Positions 24,994 through 33,700 of a stretch of DNA of 49,443 nucleotides are shown here, in pieces; within the stretch, counting starts at the first letter, position 1, and each line of letters opens with the position of its first letter. Source of the stretch: an uncultured Planctomycetales bacterium. GTDB lineage: Bacteria; Planctomycetota; Planctomycetia; Isosphaerales; Isosphaeraceae. Location of the stretch: assembly GCA_903926465.1 (NCBI GenBank), contig CAIYJE010000008.1:1-49443 (forward strand). The letters run 5' to 3'. Both the position numbers and the translations under genes were made by a program. A model generated the notes under the pieces. That model was given only the letters and a program-made list of their open reading frames with translations. It was not told where the DNA came from and made no database searches.

Positions 24994-25320
24994 TCAGGCC
25001 ACCATGTCCAGGATGTCTTCCGGATGATCGAAGGCAATCTGGCCGTGGCGTGCGAGCCGGCAGAGGACCTCGACCACGGTCTCTCGGGCTGCCAGCACGA
25101 ACTCGGCGGAAAGGGGTTCCGCCGAGGGCTGGCTGAAGTAGCTATCAATGGCTCGGGCGGTGGCTTGTGGAAGCCGGTTCAGCAACCTGCGCCTGAGGTT
25201 GGCATCCAGGCCCACGAATGCGGCTGCAACCTGGCCAAAGTCAACCAGAGCGAGCACAGCGCGCAGGTCGGGCGTATCCAGCTGGTCCAGGTCATCAATA
25301 ACCACGAGGTTCTCAGACAA
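24994..25320 (-). CDS. Second FliG C-terminal-domain-like protein
   Basis: A 108-residue protein that resembles an isolated FliG_C domain: NLVVIDDLDQLDTPDLRAVL (cf. 'FVFEDIv.lDdraiq.lLre'), VDFGQVAAAFVGLDANLRRR (cf. 'v....lalAlkgas.elr.k'), LLNRLPQATARAIDSYFSQP and a final AARETVVEVLCRLARHGQI (cf. 'eaq..iv.i.r.Le..G.i'). The start is a TTG at 25320, chosen because a perfect AGGAGGAG box sits five bases upstream and because it overlaps the end of fliG by eight bases, indicating coupling. It lacks any FliG_N or middle domain. It may supply a separate torque or stator-facing ring component, or be a divergent switch paralogue. Confidence 0.7.
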   Translation of the reverse strand: MSENLVVIDDLDQLDTPDLRAVLALVDFGQVAAAFVGLDANLRRRLLNRLPQATARAIDSYFSQPSAEPLSAEFVLAARETVVEVLCRLARHGQIAFDHPEDILDMVA

Positions 25321-25900
25321 GGATCTCCTCCTGACTGCTGGACTCTGGAAGGGCGAGCAAACCTTCGTCGTGAAGCCGTCGAAGTCGGTCGGCAATCTCG
25401 GCCTGGGCCGACTCTACATGCTCAAGCCGGAACGGGCCCAGGTTTGCGAGTGCCTGCTGTAAGGTTTCGGAGGCGGGGGCGGCCAGTGCGGCTAGCACCT
25501 TCTGGCGCACGGGGCGCGATGCGCCGGCCAGGGCCAGAGCCCACACGCTCACTTCCTCTTCGCGGAAAGCCAGGCAGAGGTCCGGGTCATCCATGCGTAC
25601 CACGTCGTCAAAGACGAACCGGAGCCGCTTCATGCCAAGGGCATAGAATTCGGTGAGAACCTCGCGTTGCAGCTCGGGATCGATGTGTTCAAGCCGGGCC
25701 ATTTCCAGGCTGACGGCATCAACGTCGGCCCGATCCAGATGGGAAAGGATCTGGCGTGCCAGTGATTCCTCCAGGCTTACCACCAGGATGGCCGCCTTGC
25801 GGAGCGGGTCCAGGTTTAGCCGAGAGCGTCTGGTCTCCGTGCCCATCGAAGACGTTTCTGGGGCGGTGCGTGGGCGTGTTTCCAGGCCGATCGTCGTCAT
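25313..25900 (-). CDS. fliG: Short FliG lacking the middle domain
   Basis: FliG is the rotor protein that joins the MS ring (FliF) to the C ring (FliM) and contacts the stator. The ATG at 25900 overlaps the fliF stop (ATGA) and has GGAGG nine bases upstream. The protein has 195 residues instead of about 330. Residues 33-88 match FliG_N (LRKAAILVVSLEESLARQIL, then EHIDPELQREVLTEFYAL), and residues about 95-183 match FliG_C (FVFDDVVRMDDPDL, then ALAGASRPVRQKVLAALA, then NLGPFRLEHVESAQAEIADR). The FliG_M domain with its EHPQ(R) motif, which binds FliM, is completely absent, with GMKRLR as the join. A second FliG_C-like gene follows immediately. Confidence 0.87.
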   Translation of the reverse strand: MTTIGLETRPRTAPETSSMGTETRRSRLNLDPLRKAAILVVSLEESLARQILSHLDRADVDAVSLEMARLEHIDPELQREVLTEFYALGMKRLRFVFDDVVRMDDPDLCLAFREEEVSVWALALAGASRPVRQKVLAALAAPASETLQQALANLGPFRLEHVESAQAEIADRLRRLHDEGLLALPESSSQEEILV

Positions 25901-27432
25901 CGGATATGACCTCCCTGCGCGATCCAGCGGTGCAGAACGCCGGCCGCTGCGCCGGGGTCGAGGCGAATCAGTTCACGAACGCGTTCGGTGGCGGTGGTGG
26001 TGGTAACCGTGGCCTGGGGGGCCGACTTTTGCCGCCGCCCGGCTGATGGATCCGGGCCAAGCCAGGGGCGTCTCAGGGCTAGCCAGCCACCACCCAGCAA
26101 CAGCAGGACGGCTGCGGCAAGGGCCAGGCCGCCCACAACGGGGAGCCAGCTTGGATTCCCTTTCCGGGGCGTCAGGCCGTTCATGCCGGCAAGCTGTCCA
26201 GACTCCAGGTCATCAATTCTCACGATGTTGAGCGCGGCCATCTCTTGCGACGGGATGATGGCGTTGACCACCGTCTGAATGGTTTCACGCACCCGGACCG
26301 CAAAGGGGGCCAGATCATCGGGGGTAGGTGCCTGCGTGGGATGGATGGCCTGGAACAGCTTGAGGTAATGACTGCGTGGAACCTGAACCAGCACGTAGGC
26401 TTGCCTAGGCAGTTCGCTGAATCGGTGATTGACGTGGCTGTTGCCAGTTCCTGCGTTTGAGGCTGGATGCGTGGCGTTTGCGAGCAGCCTGGGCGTTGAA
26501 TCTTCGGCTGGGCGTGAGCTGGGTTCGTCGGTGACCACGGGGCGGTTCACGCCGATGCGGTTAGGCGGAGCGATGGCGGGGGCTTCGTCGTCATGGGCCT
26601 GGAGCGGACTGGCCTGATCAATACGAACGTAGACCAGGGCGCCATCAATCCGGAGCTGATTCAGGATTTTCTCACGGAGTTCTTCCTCACGCACCCGGAC
26701 GGTGGAACGGGCTTCCACGTCGGGCCGGCCGGCCACTCGATAGTCTCGGCCATTGGTGGGGTCAATGACCGTGATGGCATCCGGATCAACCGCATCAATG
26801 TTCGTCAAAACGTGGCAGATTCGGTCGATGGTGCTGTGTGAGAGCGGCTGATCGTCTTCGGTCTGGATCAGGGCGGTGGCTTTGAGCGAGCGCACGGAAC
26901 TCAGGCGATTGGTGGGTGCCACGGGGGTAAGGATGATCGTTGCCGAGACCACGCCTCGGAATCTGGCGATCACCTCACGGGCAATTTTTTCCTTGCCGCG
27001 CAGGTCGCGTTTGTCCCGGTCGTCGGGCAGTTCCCACATGGAGCCGGCGGTGGCTCGATCGTCCAGTAGGTCGTCGAGCGGGCGTGGGCCGATGTGGCCC
27101 CGGCCCAGAACTTCAAGGGCTTCCGCCCGTTTGGCGGCTGCCACGCCCAGCTTGCCACCGGTTTCCACACAGGGAATGTCGGCCGCCTTGAGCGCGGAGA
27201 TAATTTTAGCGCTTTCGGTGCGCGAGAAGACTCGACCGTCATAGAGCCATTCCGTGTTGGCGGGCTCTGAGCCGGTGAAAAAACTGGCCGCGGTGGCCAG
27301 CAAAACCACGGCAATAAGTCCACCAATCGCCCAGCGTGCCCGTGGTCCAGCTTGGCCAAGCCAAGCGCCCAGGCGCTCATGCGCTGATCGAAGCTGTTCT
27401 GTCGCAAATTGTTGCGCGTCGTCCGCTCGCAT
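25897..27432 (-). CDS. fliF: Flagellar MS-ring protein FliF
   Basis: FliF builds the MS ring in the inner membrane around the export gate. From the ATG at 27432 (MRADDAQQF; a GAGGGG box lies eight bases upstream) the product is about 511 residues; an upstream in-frame ATG (27468) and GTG (27495) are alternatives. There is an N-terminal transmembrane helix (WAIGGLIAVVLLATAASFFT), a YscJ/FliF ring-building segment (EWLYDGRVFSRTESAKIISA, then LKAADIPCVE), a second helix near the C-terminus (LPVVGGLALAAAVLLLLGGG), and a cytoplasmic tail ending VRELIRLDPGAAAGVLHRWI, the FliG_N-binding element. The periplasmic part is somewhat divergent. It heads the fliF-fliG-FliG_C-fliOPQR-flhB operon. Confidence 0.9.
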   Translation of the reverse strand: MRADDAQQFATEQLRSAHERLGAWLGQAGPRARWAIGGLIAVVLLATAASFFTGSEPANTEWLYDGRVFSRTESAKIISALKAADIPCVETGGKLGVAAAKRAEALEVLGRGHIGPRPLDDLLDDRATAGSMWELPDDRDKRDLRGKEKIAREVIARFRGVVSATIILTPVAPTNRLSSVRSLKATALIQTEDDQPLSHSTIDRICHVLTNIDAVDPDAITVIDPTNGRDYRVAGRPDVEARSTVRVREEELREKILNQLRIDGALVYVRIDQASPLQAHDDEAPAIAPPNRIGVNRPVVTDEPSSRPAEDSTPRLLANATHPASNAGTGNSHVNHRFSELPRQAYVLVQVPRSHYLKLFQAIHPTQAPTPDDLAPFAVRVRETIQTVVNAIIPSQEMAALNIVRIDDLESGQLAGMNGLTPRKGNPSWLPVVGGLALAAAVLLLLGGGWLALRRPWLGPDPSAGRRQKSAPQATVTTTTATERVRELIRLDPGAAAGVLHRWIAQGGHIR

Positions 27433-27872
27433 CCCTGCGTCCCCTCGCGCTGACGGTAAAAACCGCATCTTGCGGTCTTTAGGTGTGTTATCCACAAATG
27501 GCCGATATTGTCAATTCGAGCCGGTGCAAAGGAGCGGTGATGAGCTTCACGGGTCGGGAGCCTGCTTGGTTGGCTCCAGGCCACCTGTCTGTTCGCCTGA
27601 GATCAATATTTGCAGGAAGCTCGACACTGGGGGTTTGGATTCGCAAAAACACAGTAGGGCAGCCTTAGGTGTTCTCGGATCGGGTCTCCTGAGGAAACCG
27701 GCCTTGTCAGACTGCCCCGAACCGGGCAGGATTCGCGAACCTGCCTGCTTTGCATCCCTTTTGAACTGCCTGATCTATCCCGCGAATTCCTGAATTATAG
27801 GCGTCGTTTGGGCGCGAAACTCTGGAATTCTCGATCCTATCGGACGGGCGGAGAGCCCAGGGGCGTTCCGTG
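27433..27872. other. Divergent promoter region between the fliF operon and the lipoprotein gene
   Basis: About 440 bases between divergently transcribed units. No gene was seen; promoters for both sides should lie here but I could not assign boxes reliably. Confidence 0.4.
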
Positions 27873-28448
27873 ATGCGGAGGGGGCTAATCGGTCTTTTTC
27901 TGGCGCTGATCGTTGCCGGCCTGGGGTGCCATGCGTTCCCAGGGGGCATGGGTCAGGGCTTTCGTACGGTCTCACCCAATCCCTTGGTTGTGCCCACCGA
28001 TGATTTTGAGCTGGTCTGGAAACACTGTGTGGCGGTGGTCGATGAGTACTTCGACATTGCTCGTGAGGACCGGCAGGCACGGACAATAGTGACCGACCCC
28101 AAGGTGGGTGCCACGCTGTTCGAGCCTTGGTATGGTGATTCCGCCGGCTTCCAGGAGCGGCTGGAATCTACGCTGCAAACCATTCGGCGGTTTGCAAGGA
28201 TCAAGGTCGAGTCTGCACCTGGGGGCGGTTACGCCGTCAAGGTTGAGGTCTACAAGGAGCTTGAGGACCTGGCCAAGCCTGAACGACAGGCCGGCAGCCG
28301 TGCCGTGTTTGACTCCGACTTTCCGGTCAACCGGACCCGTGAGATCGTGGGCCCTGTGCCAATTCCCAACGGCTGGATTCCGCGCGGTCGAGACACCGAG
28401 CTTGAGCAGGTGATTCTTGCCCGGCTACGGAATGATCTGTTTCTGTGA
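27873..28448 (+). CDS. Putative lipoprotein of unknown function
   Basis: The ATG at 27873 directly follows a GTG alternative (27870), with AGGGGCG upstream. The first 19 residues are a signal sequence ending in VAGLGC, an imperfect lipobox with Cys near residue 19. The mature 170-residue part (DDFELVWKHCVAVVDEYFDI, then RTIVTDPKVGATLFEPWYGD, then RFARIKVESAPGGGYAVKVE, then VYKELEDL) looks like one compact alpha/beta domain and is probably planctomycete-specific. The closing DTELEQVILARLRNDLFL is a conserved-looking amphipathic helix. Single gene, no neighbours in the same direction. Confidence 0.75.
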   Translation: MRRGLIGLFLALIVAGLGCHAFPGGMGQGFRTVSPNPLVVPTDDFELVWKHCVAVVDEYFDIAREDRQARTIVTDPKVGATLFEPWYGDSAGFQERLESTLQTIRRFARIKVESAPGGGYAVKVEVYKELEDLAKPERQAGSRAVFDSDFPVNRTREIVGPVPIPNGWIPRGRDTELEQVILARLRNDLFL

Positions 28449-28646
28449 GATGATCTGACCAGTCCGGTATGGAAAACCAGCGTCACCTGCGGCATGGCCA
28501 CGCGATGAATTCACGACCATTCACGGTTTTACACGTGTTTGGCTTTCAGATCTTGGCAACCATTTCACCGAATTCAGAAGTAAACGTTGGTAGGTGACAC
28601 CGGTTCCTTCATGATTTGCTAAAGGCACACCTGGATTGCTGCAACA

Positions 28647-28898
28647 TCAGCCTGAGGTTGCCTGATGGGTGACCTTGAGCAAGACCTCGAGTTTGGTCGA
28701 ACCTTGGACGCGCAGCTGAGCCTGGCCGCGGGTCCCGCTGGCTACCCAGTTCATGAGGCCAGCGGAAGCACGCACGCCTATCACGTTCAGCTCCCAGCCG
28801 TTGCGCGTGAGGCCGCAAATTAGCTCTTCGCAGAGATCAATCGCCAGATGATCCGAATTCGATTCGAGCGATCGCTTGATTTTTGGTCGGCCCATCAT
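28647..28898 (-). CDS. Small hypothetical protein
   Basis: An 83-residue ORF starting at paired ATGs (28898/28895) with AGGGGAGA about six bases upstream, which is better than chance. The sequence (MMGRPKIKRSLESNSDHLAI, then DLCEELICGLTRNGWELNVI) has an even charge distribution and predicted helix-strand content, but I do not recognise a family. It is flanked on both sides by non-coding DNA. Confidence 0.45.
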   Translation of the reverse strand: MMGRPKIKRSLESNSDHLAIDLCEELICGLTRNGWELNVIGVRASAGLMNWVASGTRGQAQLRVQGSTKLEVLLKVTHQATSG

Positions 28899-29203
28899 CA
28901 AGTCTCCCCTGGAAGAGGCGGCTGGAAAGCCTGGCCGTGTCGGCGGTCATCACGATAGAAACCACGGATCGCACCGGATCGTTCCCCTGGAACTCCTACG
29001 CTAGTCCACTAGTTCTTCGACCGGTGACCTGGTGCCGTTTGATAGAAATTACCACAAGATTTTCGATCTGTTGCCACCACGCTTCAAAGCGGTCCGCAAT
29101 GGTTTGGCAATCCATGGATCTGGCTTGGAAGGCGTGGAAATAGACTCGTCGGTCCGGAACGGATCAGCAACGGCTGGCGGCTGATAGGGAGTCAGGGGCT
29201 TGA
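28899..29203. other. Intergenic region
   Basis: About 305 bases between the small hypothetical gene and the end of the minus-strand hydrolase. Nothing recognisable. Confidence 0.4.
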
Positions 29204-30331
29204 TCAAGTTCCGGGCAGGGCGGGCCAGGCAATCAGTCTGGCTCCGTTGGAGGGAATGACTCGAGGGATGCTCTCCAGGTCATCGCCACAGAGTGGAGTG
29301 CGAACCGGTTCGCCTTGGCCCCAGTGGCCGAGGTCTCTGATCAGGGCACCGTTCTGGGTGGCTTCGTCCAGGGTCTGACCAGAGAACGCGGCTCTGAGCG
29401 TGAGATCGGTGACACGCCAGAACCCGTAGCGATCGAGTGGATCGACGGTTGCCTGGGTCATCTGGATCTGTCGAAACGGGCCATCACCGGTATCCAGGTC
29501 AAGGAGTGCGCCGGTGGGCGCGGTGTGGTCGGCCACCAGAGAGAGCGGCCCCGAGCGATCACTGCGGTAAAGCACGTATTCTTTACGATCGGCGGGGATG
29601 GCGGTCGCCTCTTGATAGATTTGCCGGGCCCGATGGTCGCCCACAATCCGGTCGCGGTCTCCTGCCACCACCAAGAGCAAGGTCTGGCCTGGTATCCGAT
29701 CCAGTCGCGGCTCACTCTGGGGGAGCACCTCGCCTGGCATCATGCAAACCACGGCGCGTGGGGTGGGCAAGGGGGAGACAAGCACGGCCGCAAGCTGGGC
29801 GGCCAGATTGCCGCCCGCGGAATGGCCGATGAGTGCGAACCGGTCGAAGTCTGGGCGAATCAGGTTGGAACCGGTGGAAAGCACGTCCAAGGCATCGGCA
29901 ATCGCCTGGCGTGCATTGGGTAGAAAGTCCACAACCGGGGTGGTGATGTCGGTCTGGTAGCGGGGATAAATCACAATCGCCCCCCGCCGAGCCAGGTGCT
30001 CTAGCCAGGCGCCGTAGATGCCGGGATTGATCGACAGCCAGCCGTGCAGGAACACAATCACCGGGGCTCGGGCTGGGATCGGCTCGATGGGTTCGATGAG
30101 CCAGTAAGAGTGCACACCCTCACCCAGCTTGCGCACCGAAATATCTTTATGGGGATAGGCCGGCTGTACGGACTCAGGTTTAGCAGTGGTTTCCTGAGCA
30201 GGTTGATCGGCGATCTGGCAGGTTGCTCCTGCCGCTCGACCACAAAGCGCGATGCACAGAAGCAGCCAGCACCAACCCCGATCCCGCGGTACCAGGCGAA
30301 GTCCCCATGCAATTGTGCGGAAAGCCTTCAT
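29204..30331 (-). CDS. Exported alpha/beta hydrolase
   Basis: A 375-residue protein from the ATG at 30331, which has AGGGA eight bases upstream; the ATG at 30340 is an alternative. A signal peptide or anchor (GWCWLLLCIALCGRAAGA) precedes the hydrolase domain. Catalytic features: the oxyanion loop in VIVFLHGWLSINPGIYGAWL, the nucleophile elbow GHSAGG, an acid in VVAGDRDRIV, and the histidine in LVADHTAPTG. The fold resembles PAF-acetylhydrolase/chlorophyllase-like serine esterases and the BAAT-type hydrolases common in planctomycetes. The substrate is unknown. It is divergent from the large secreted gene at 30727. Confidence 0.83.
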   Translation of the reverse strand: MKAFRTIAWGLRLVPRDRGWCWLLLCIALCGRAAGATCQIADQPAQETTAKPESVQPAYPHKDISVRKLGEGVHSYWLIEPIEPIPARAPVIVFLHGWLSINPGIYGAWLEHLARRGAIVIYPRYQTDITTPVVDFLPNARQAIADALDVLSTGSNLIRPDFDRFALIGHSAGGNLAAQLAAVLVSPLPTPRAVVCMMPGEVLPQSEPRLDRIPGQTLLLVVAGDRDRIVGDHRARQIYQEATAIPADRKEYVLYRSDRSGPLSLVADHTAPTGALLDLDTGDGPFRQIQMTQATVDPLDRYGFWRVTDLTLRAAFSGQTLDEATQNGALIRDLGHWGQGEPVRTPLCGDDLESIPRVIPSNGARLIAWPALPGT

Positions 30332-30726
30332 GACTCGCATCCCTGGCCACTTGGCAAACGAATTTCCGCGAACAACGTGTGTGTCACCTCCTGTTATCGG
30401 TTGGAATTGGTTCGGTTATTTGGTTTAGAGCGAATTTATCGAATGTTTGGCAGGGTGGGCGCTGGTTCCTCATCCAATCAGAACCAACAGATTCAGTTGA
30501 GAGACTCGCTAGATTTCCTATATTTACTGGGCTTCCTGGGTCCTCAAATTTCTCATGAAAGACTTGAGACTTTTGCCAATTTTATTTCAGGAAAGGATTT
30601 GGCTTTGACCGATAGGCATTAAGTGACTAAATCAAGACTCAGTGAACACAGTCACGATCGTCGCCTTCCTGAATGCACGGATGCACCGGGAATGCTCGAC
30701 TGGCTGCATGATCGGCGAAGAGATTG
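30332..30726. other. Divergent intergenic region
   Basis: About 395 bases between the hydrolase (minus) and the large secreted protein (plus). The AT-rich stretch at about 30400-30620 probably contains promoters for both. No gene recognised. Confidence 0.4.
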
Positions 30727-33700
30727 ATGCTCAATCCTCGGCGCAGGATTCGGAATTCCTGGTCTGCGGCGCTGGTTTTCGCTTTTGCGAGTCTCCATTT
30801 GCCATTGGCGTTTTCTTCCTTTTCTCCCGGCCGTAACAACGGCAAGGTTGAGAAAGGGGAGAATTCGGTGCGTCTCACGCTGGAAATTACGTGGGGCCCT
30901 CATGGCTTGCCTCAGTTACCAGACGCTGAAGCTGGGCAGGGGCCTGCGGGCGTTCAGGACGCGGTCCTCTTCGAGATGGGGGATGGCCGTGTTCTGGATG
31001 GCAAATCGATCGCGGCTCATGCCGGGTTTGAGCCCGGCCCGAGTGTTACCAATCAGGCGGTGTGGAGTCTGGGTCGTACCACCGCGGGTGGAGTGCGGCT
31101 TCGGGTAGAGTCTGCTCCTTCTGCCAATTTTTATGTGACCGCCGGTGGCCAGCGGACTCAGTTTTCCTTGAGTGGTCTGGTGGATGGGACCCAGCGGTCC
31201 TTACCACAATTTCCGATTCAGGTCAGTGTGAAGCGGCTCGATTGGGATGAACTTGAGGTTCGTCTGCCTGAGGGAAATGGGCTGGTCTCTGCGGGCGCCC
31301 AGGTTCCGGTCACGGTTGGTTTTAATATCTTGTCGGCCGAGGCAGAGCCAATCACGCTCCGGTACCGGGCCGACCTGAAGCCGGTGGGGGGTGGCGATGC
31401 CGTGTGGCGTTACCCGGGTGGTGCCGAAGCGGTAACCACCAATTCGGCGGTGCCTCCGGTGCGACGGTTTGATGTGGCGATGCCGGTAGAAGCCGGCACC
31501 TATGTGCTGGAAGTTGAGGCCACGTGGGACCAGGCTGGCGCTCAGGAGGGAACTCGACTCACCCGCTGGCTCAAGCGGAAACGACCGGGCATTAACGGTG
31601 TGGCCACGCGCCGGGTGACCCTGGTTGTGCCACCGAGCACGGTCAAAGGTGAGAGTTCTACCGTTAAACTACCCGCAGATGACCTGCCCGGTGACGCGGT
31701 TGACCTGGGCCGTGGCCATTCTAGCCATGCGTTTGCTTCAGGCCGCTCGGCAATCACGGCTCCTGGACGGAGAGACTGGCCCGTGCCGGTTTCCACACTG
31801 ACAGCGCCTGGGTTTCGAGATCGGCTGAGAGATTGGAGTGGTCGAGAGGACTTATCGGTGTTGGGGCCGGTCAATCCTTCCGGACTCGCCTGGGTTGCCA
31901 GCGAACTAAAGGTGCAGCGGCCAGGCAAACCCCACAGACTGCGGGTGACCCTGACGGGTGGGCATCCCGATGCCCTCGGCGTGGCGTTACTGGCGCCTTC
32001 GGGAGCAGAAGGGGCTGTTGGGCGTGTGTTCCTTGATACTCAGGTGAGTAGCTCACCGGTTGAGGATCCCAAGTCGCCGGTGGTGCAAAGCTGGCTGGTA
32101 TGGCCTGATGTTGAGCATCCGGTGGTGGTTTTGTGTAACCGTGGTGAGCGCTCCGAGGTGCGGGTTGGTTCAATCGAACTGGATGAGGTTGCAGAGCCTG
32201 TAAGCTTGACCGAGTCTGATAAAGCCGCTTCCACACGTGGCCGGGGACTGGCTCTGGACCTTACCGGCACGCATGCTCTGACGCGGTTCGGGGGTGTGAT
32301 CGAGGGAACTTCAACCGTTGATATGATTGTCAGAACCAGGAACCTGATCTCCTATGCCCGCTCATGCGGAGCGACCGCGATGGTGCTGCCCGATCATCTG
32401 TCAGACCGGCAGCCCAGGAGCCGGCTCGATGGCCAGTTTTTAGAAGACTCCACAGCCCCAGACGCGCTCCACCTGATGCTCCGTCTGCTGGCCGCTCAGG
32501 GCATGAGTAGCTGGATCTCGCTTGACCTTTCTGGCACGCTACCCGGTTTACCCGCGCCAGATTCGGCAGAGGCCCAGGCTCGAAACCTGGTACGCATCAA
32601 TGGAAATGGGGCCGTTGATCGACGTGCTTACCAGGTTTTGCATCCGCAAGTGCGTGCGGCGGTTGCCCAGCGGATTGAAGACGTGGTTCGGCCCGGGCTT
32701 GATCAGTCCAAGCTCCATGGCGTGGTTATTCGCATGGGGGCAGGCCCCACGATCCTTGGTCTCCCGGATACCGGGCTCGACGACCTCACTTATGCCGCAT
32801 TCGTGCGTGAGAACTTCCCCGCCCAGGAAGCTGGCCGGGTACCCGCCAAGGGGACCGACGCTCCCGGCCGATTCAGCACCCGCGCTCAGTTTGTTACGAC
32901 GGCGGCCCGGACCGTGTGGCTGGACTGGCGTGCCGACAAATTGGGGCAGGTGTATGCCGACTGGGCTCGTGGCGTGGAAACTCTGGCGCCGGGGTTACTG
33001 CTGGGGGTGGTGACCCCAGGCGTGGATGATGGGCCGGCCGGACTTTCCGCACGTCGTGCCGAGCGGGCCGGGTTAACACCCGACTCGGCCTGGCGAGAGG
33101 TGGGAGTGGAATTGAAGCGGTGGCCGTCCCAAACTCCATCGCTGGTGGTGTTCCGGGGAAGCAGCCTGACCCCAGACGCGCTTGCCCATGATGTGGCAAC
33201 CAGTCCGGAACTGGATGATTCGGTGGCTAGGGTGACGGGACGGGGGGTCTGGCTGGATTGTGGAACCAGGGCGGCTGGTACCGATCGGCTGCTCCTGCAG
33301 GCTCCGCCCACCCTTGGTGACGAGCCGCTCGGCCATGCGGTGGCGGGAACCGACCCGCGCTGGATCATGATTGCCGTGGAAACGCTGGCCGGTCAGGAAG
33401 AACGACTGGCGCGGTTTGCCCGGCTGTTTCAGGCGTTACCGGCCTCGATGGATGCTGGTCCACCGGTGCCTCGGCTCTCATCGGGAGTCGCGTTACGGTC
33501 TTGGAAGGCGAATAACCAAACCTACATTTCGCTGGCCAATGACAGCCCATACGAAGTGCGTCAGACCTGTTTTCTGCGGACCGCCAAAGGGGCCGTGGTA
33601 GATGATCTGGGCAGTGGTTCCCGGTTGAAGCCGGTCAAGGGCGAGGATGGCACCCAGGAACTGGTTTTGCAGTTGCCTCCCTTTGGGGTCACCGCCCTGC

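Noticed and set aside
24604-25656. 350-residue plus-strand ORF opposite fliO and fliG
   Set aside because: It is antisense to genes with clear domains and has poly-Gln and Arg/Gly low complexity from codon reversal.
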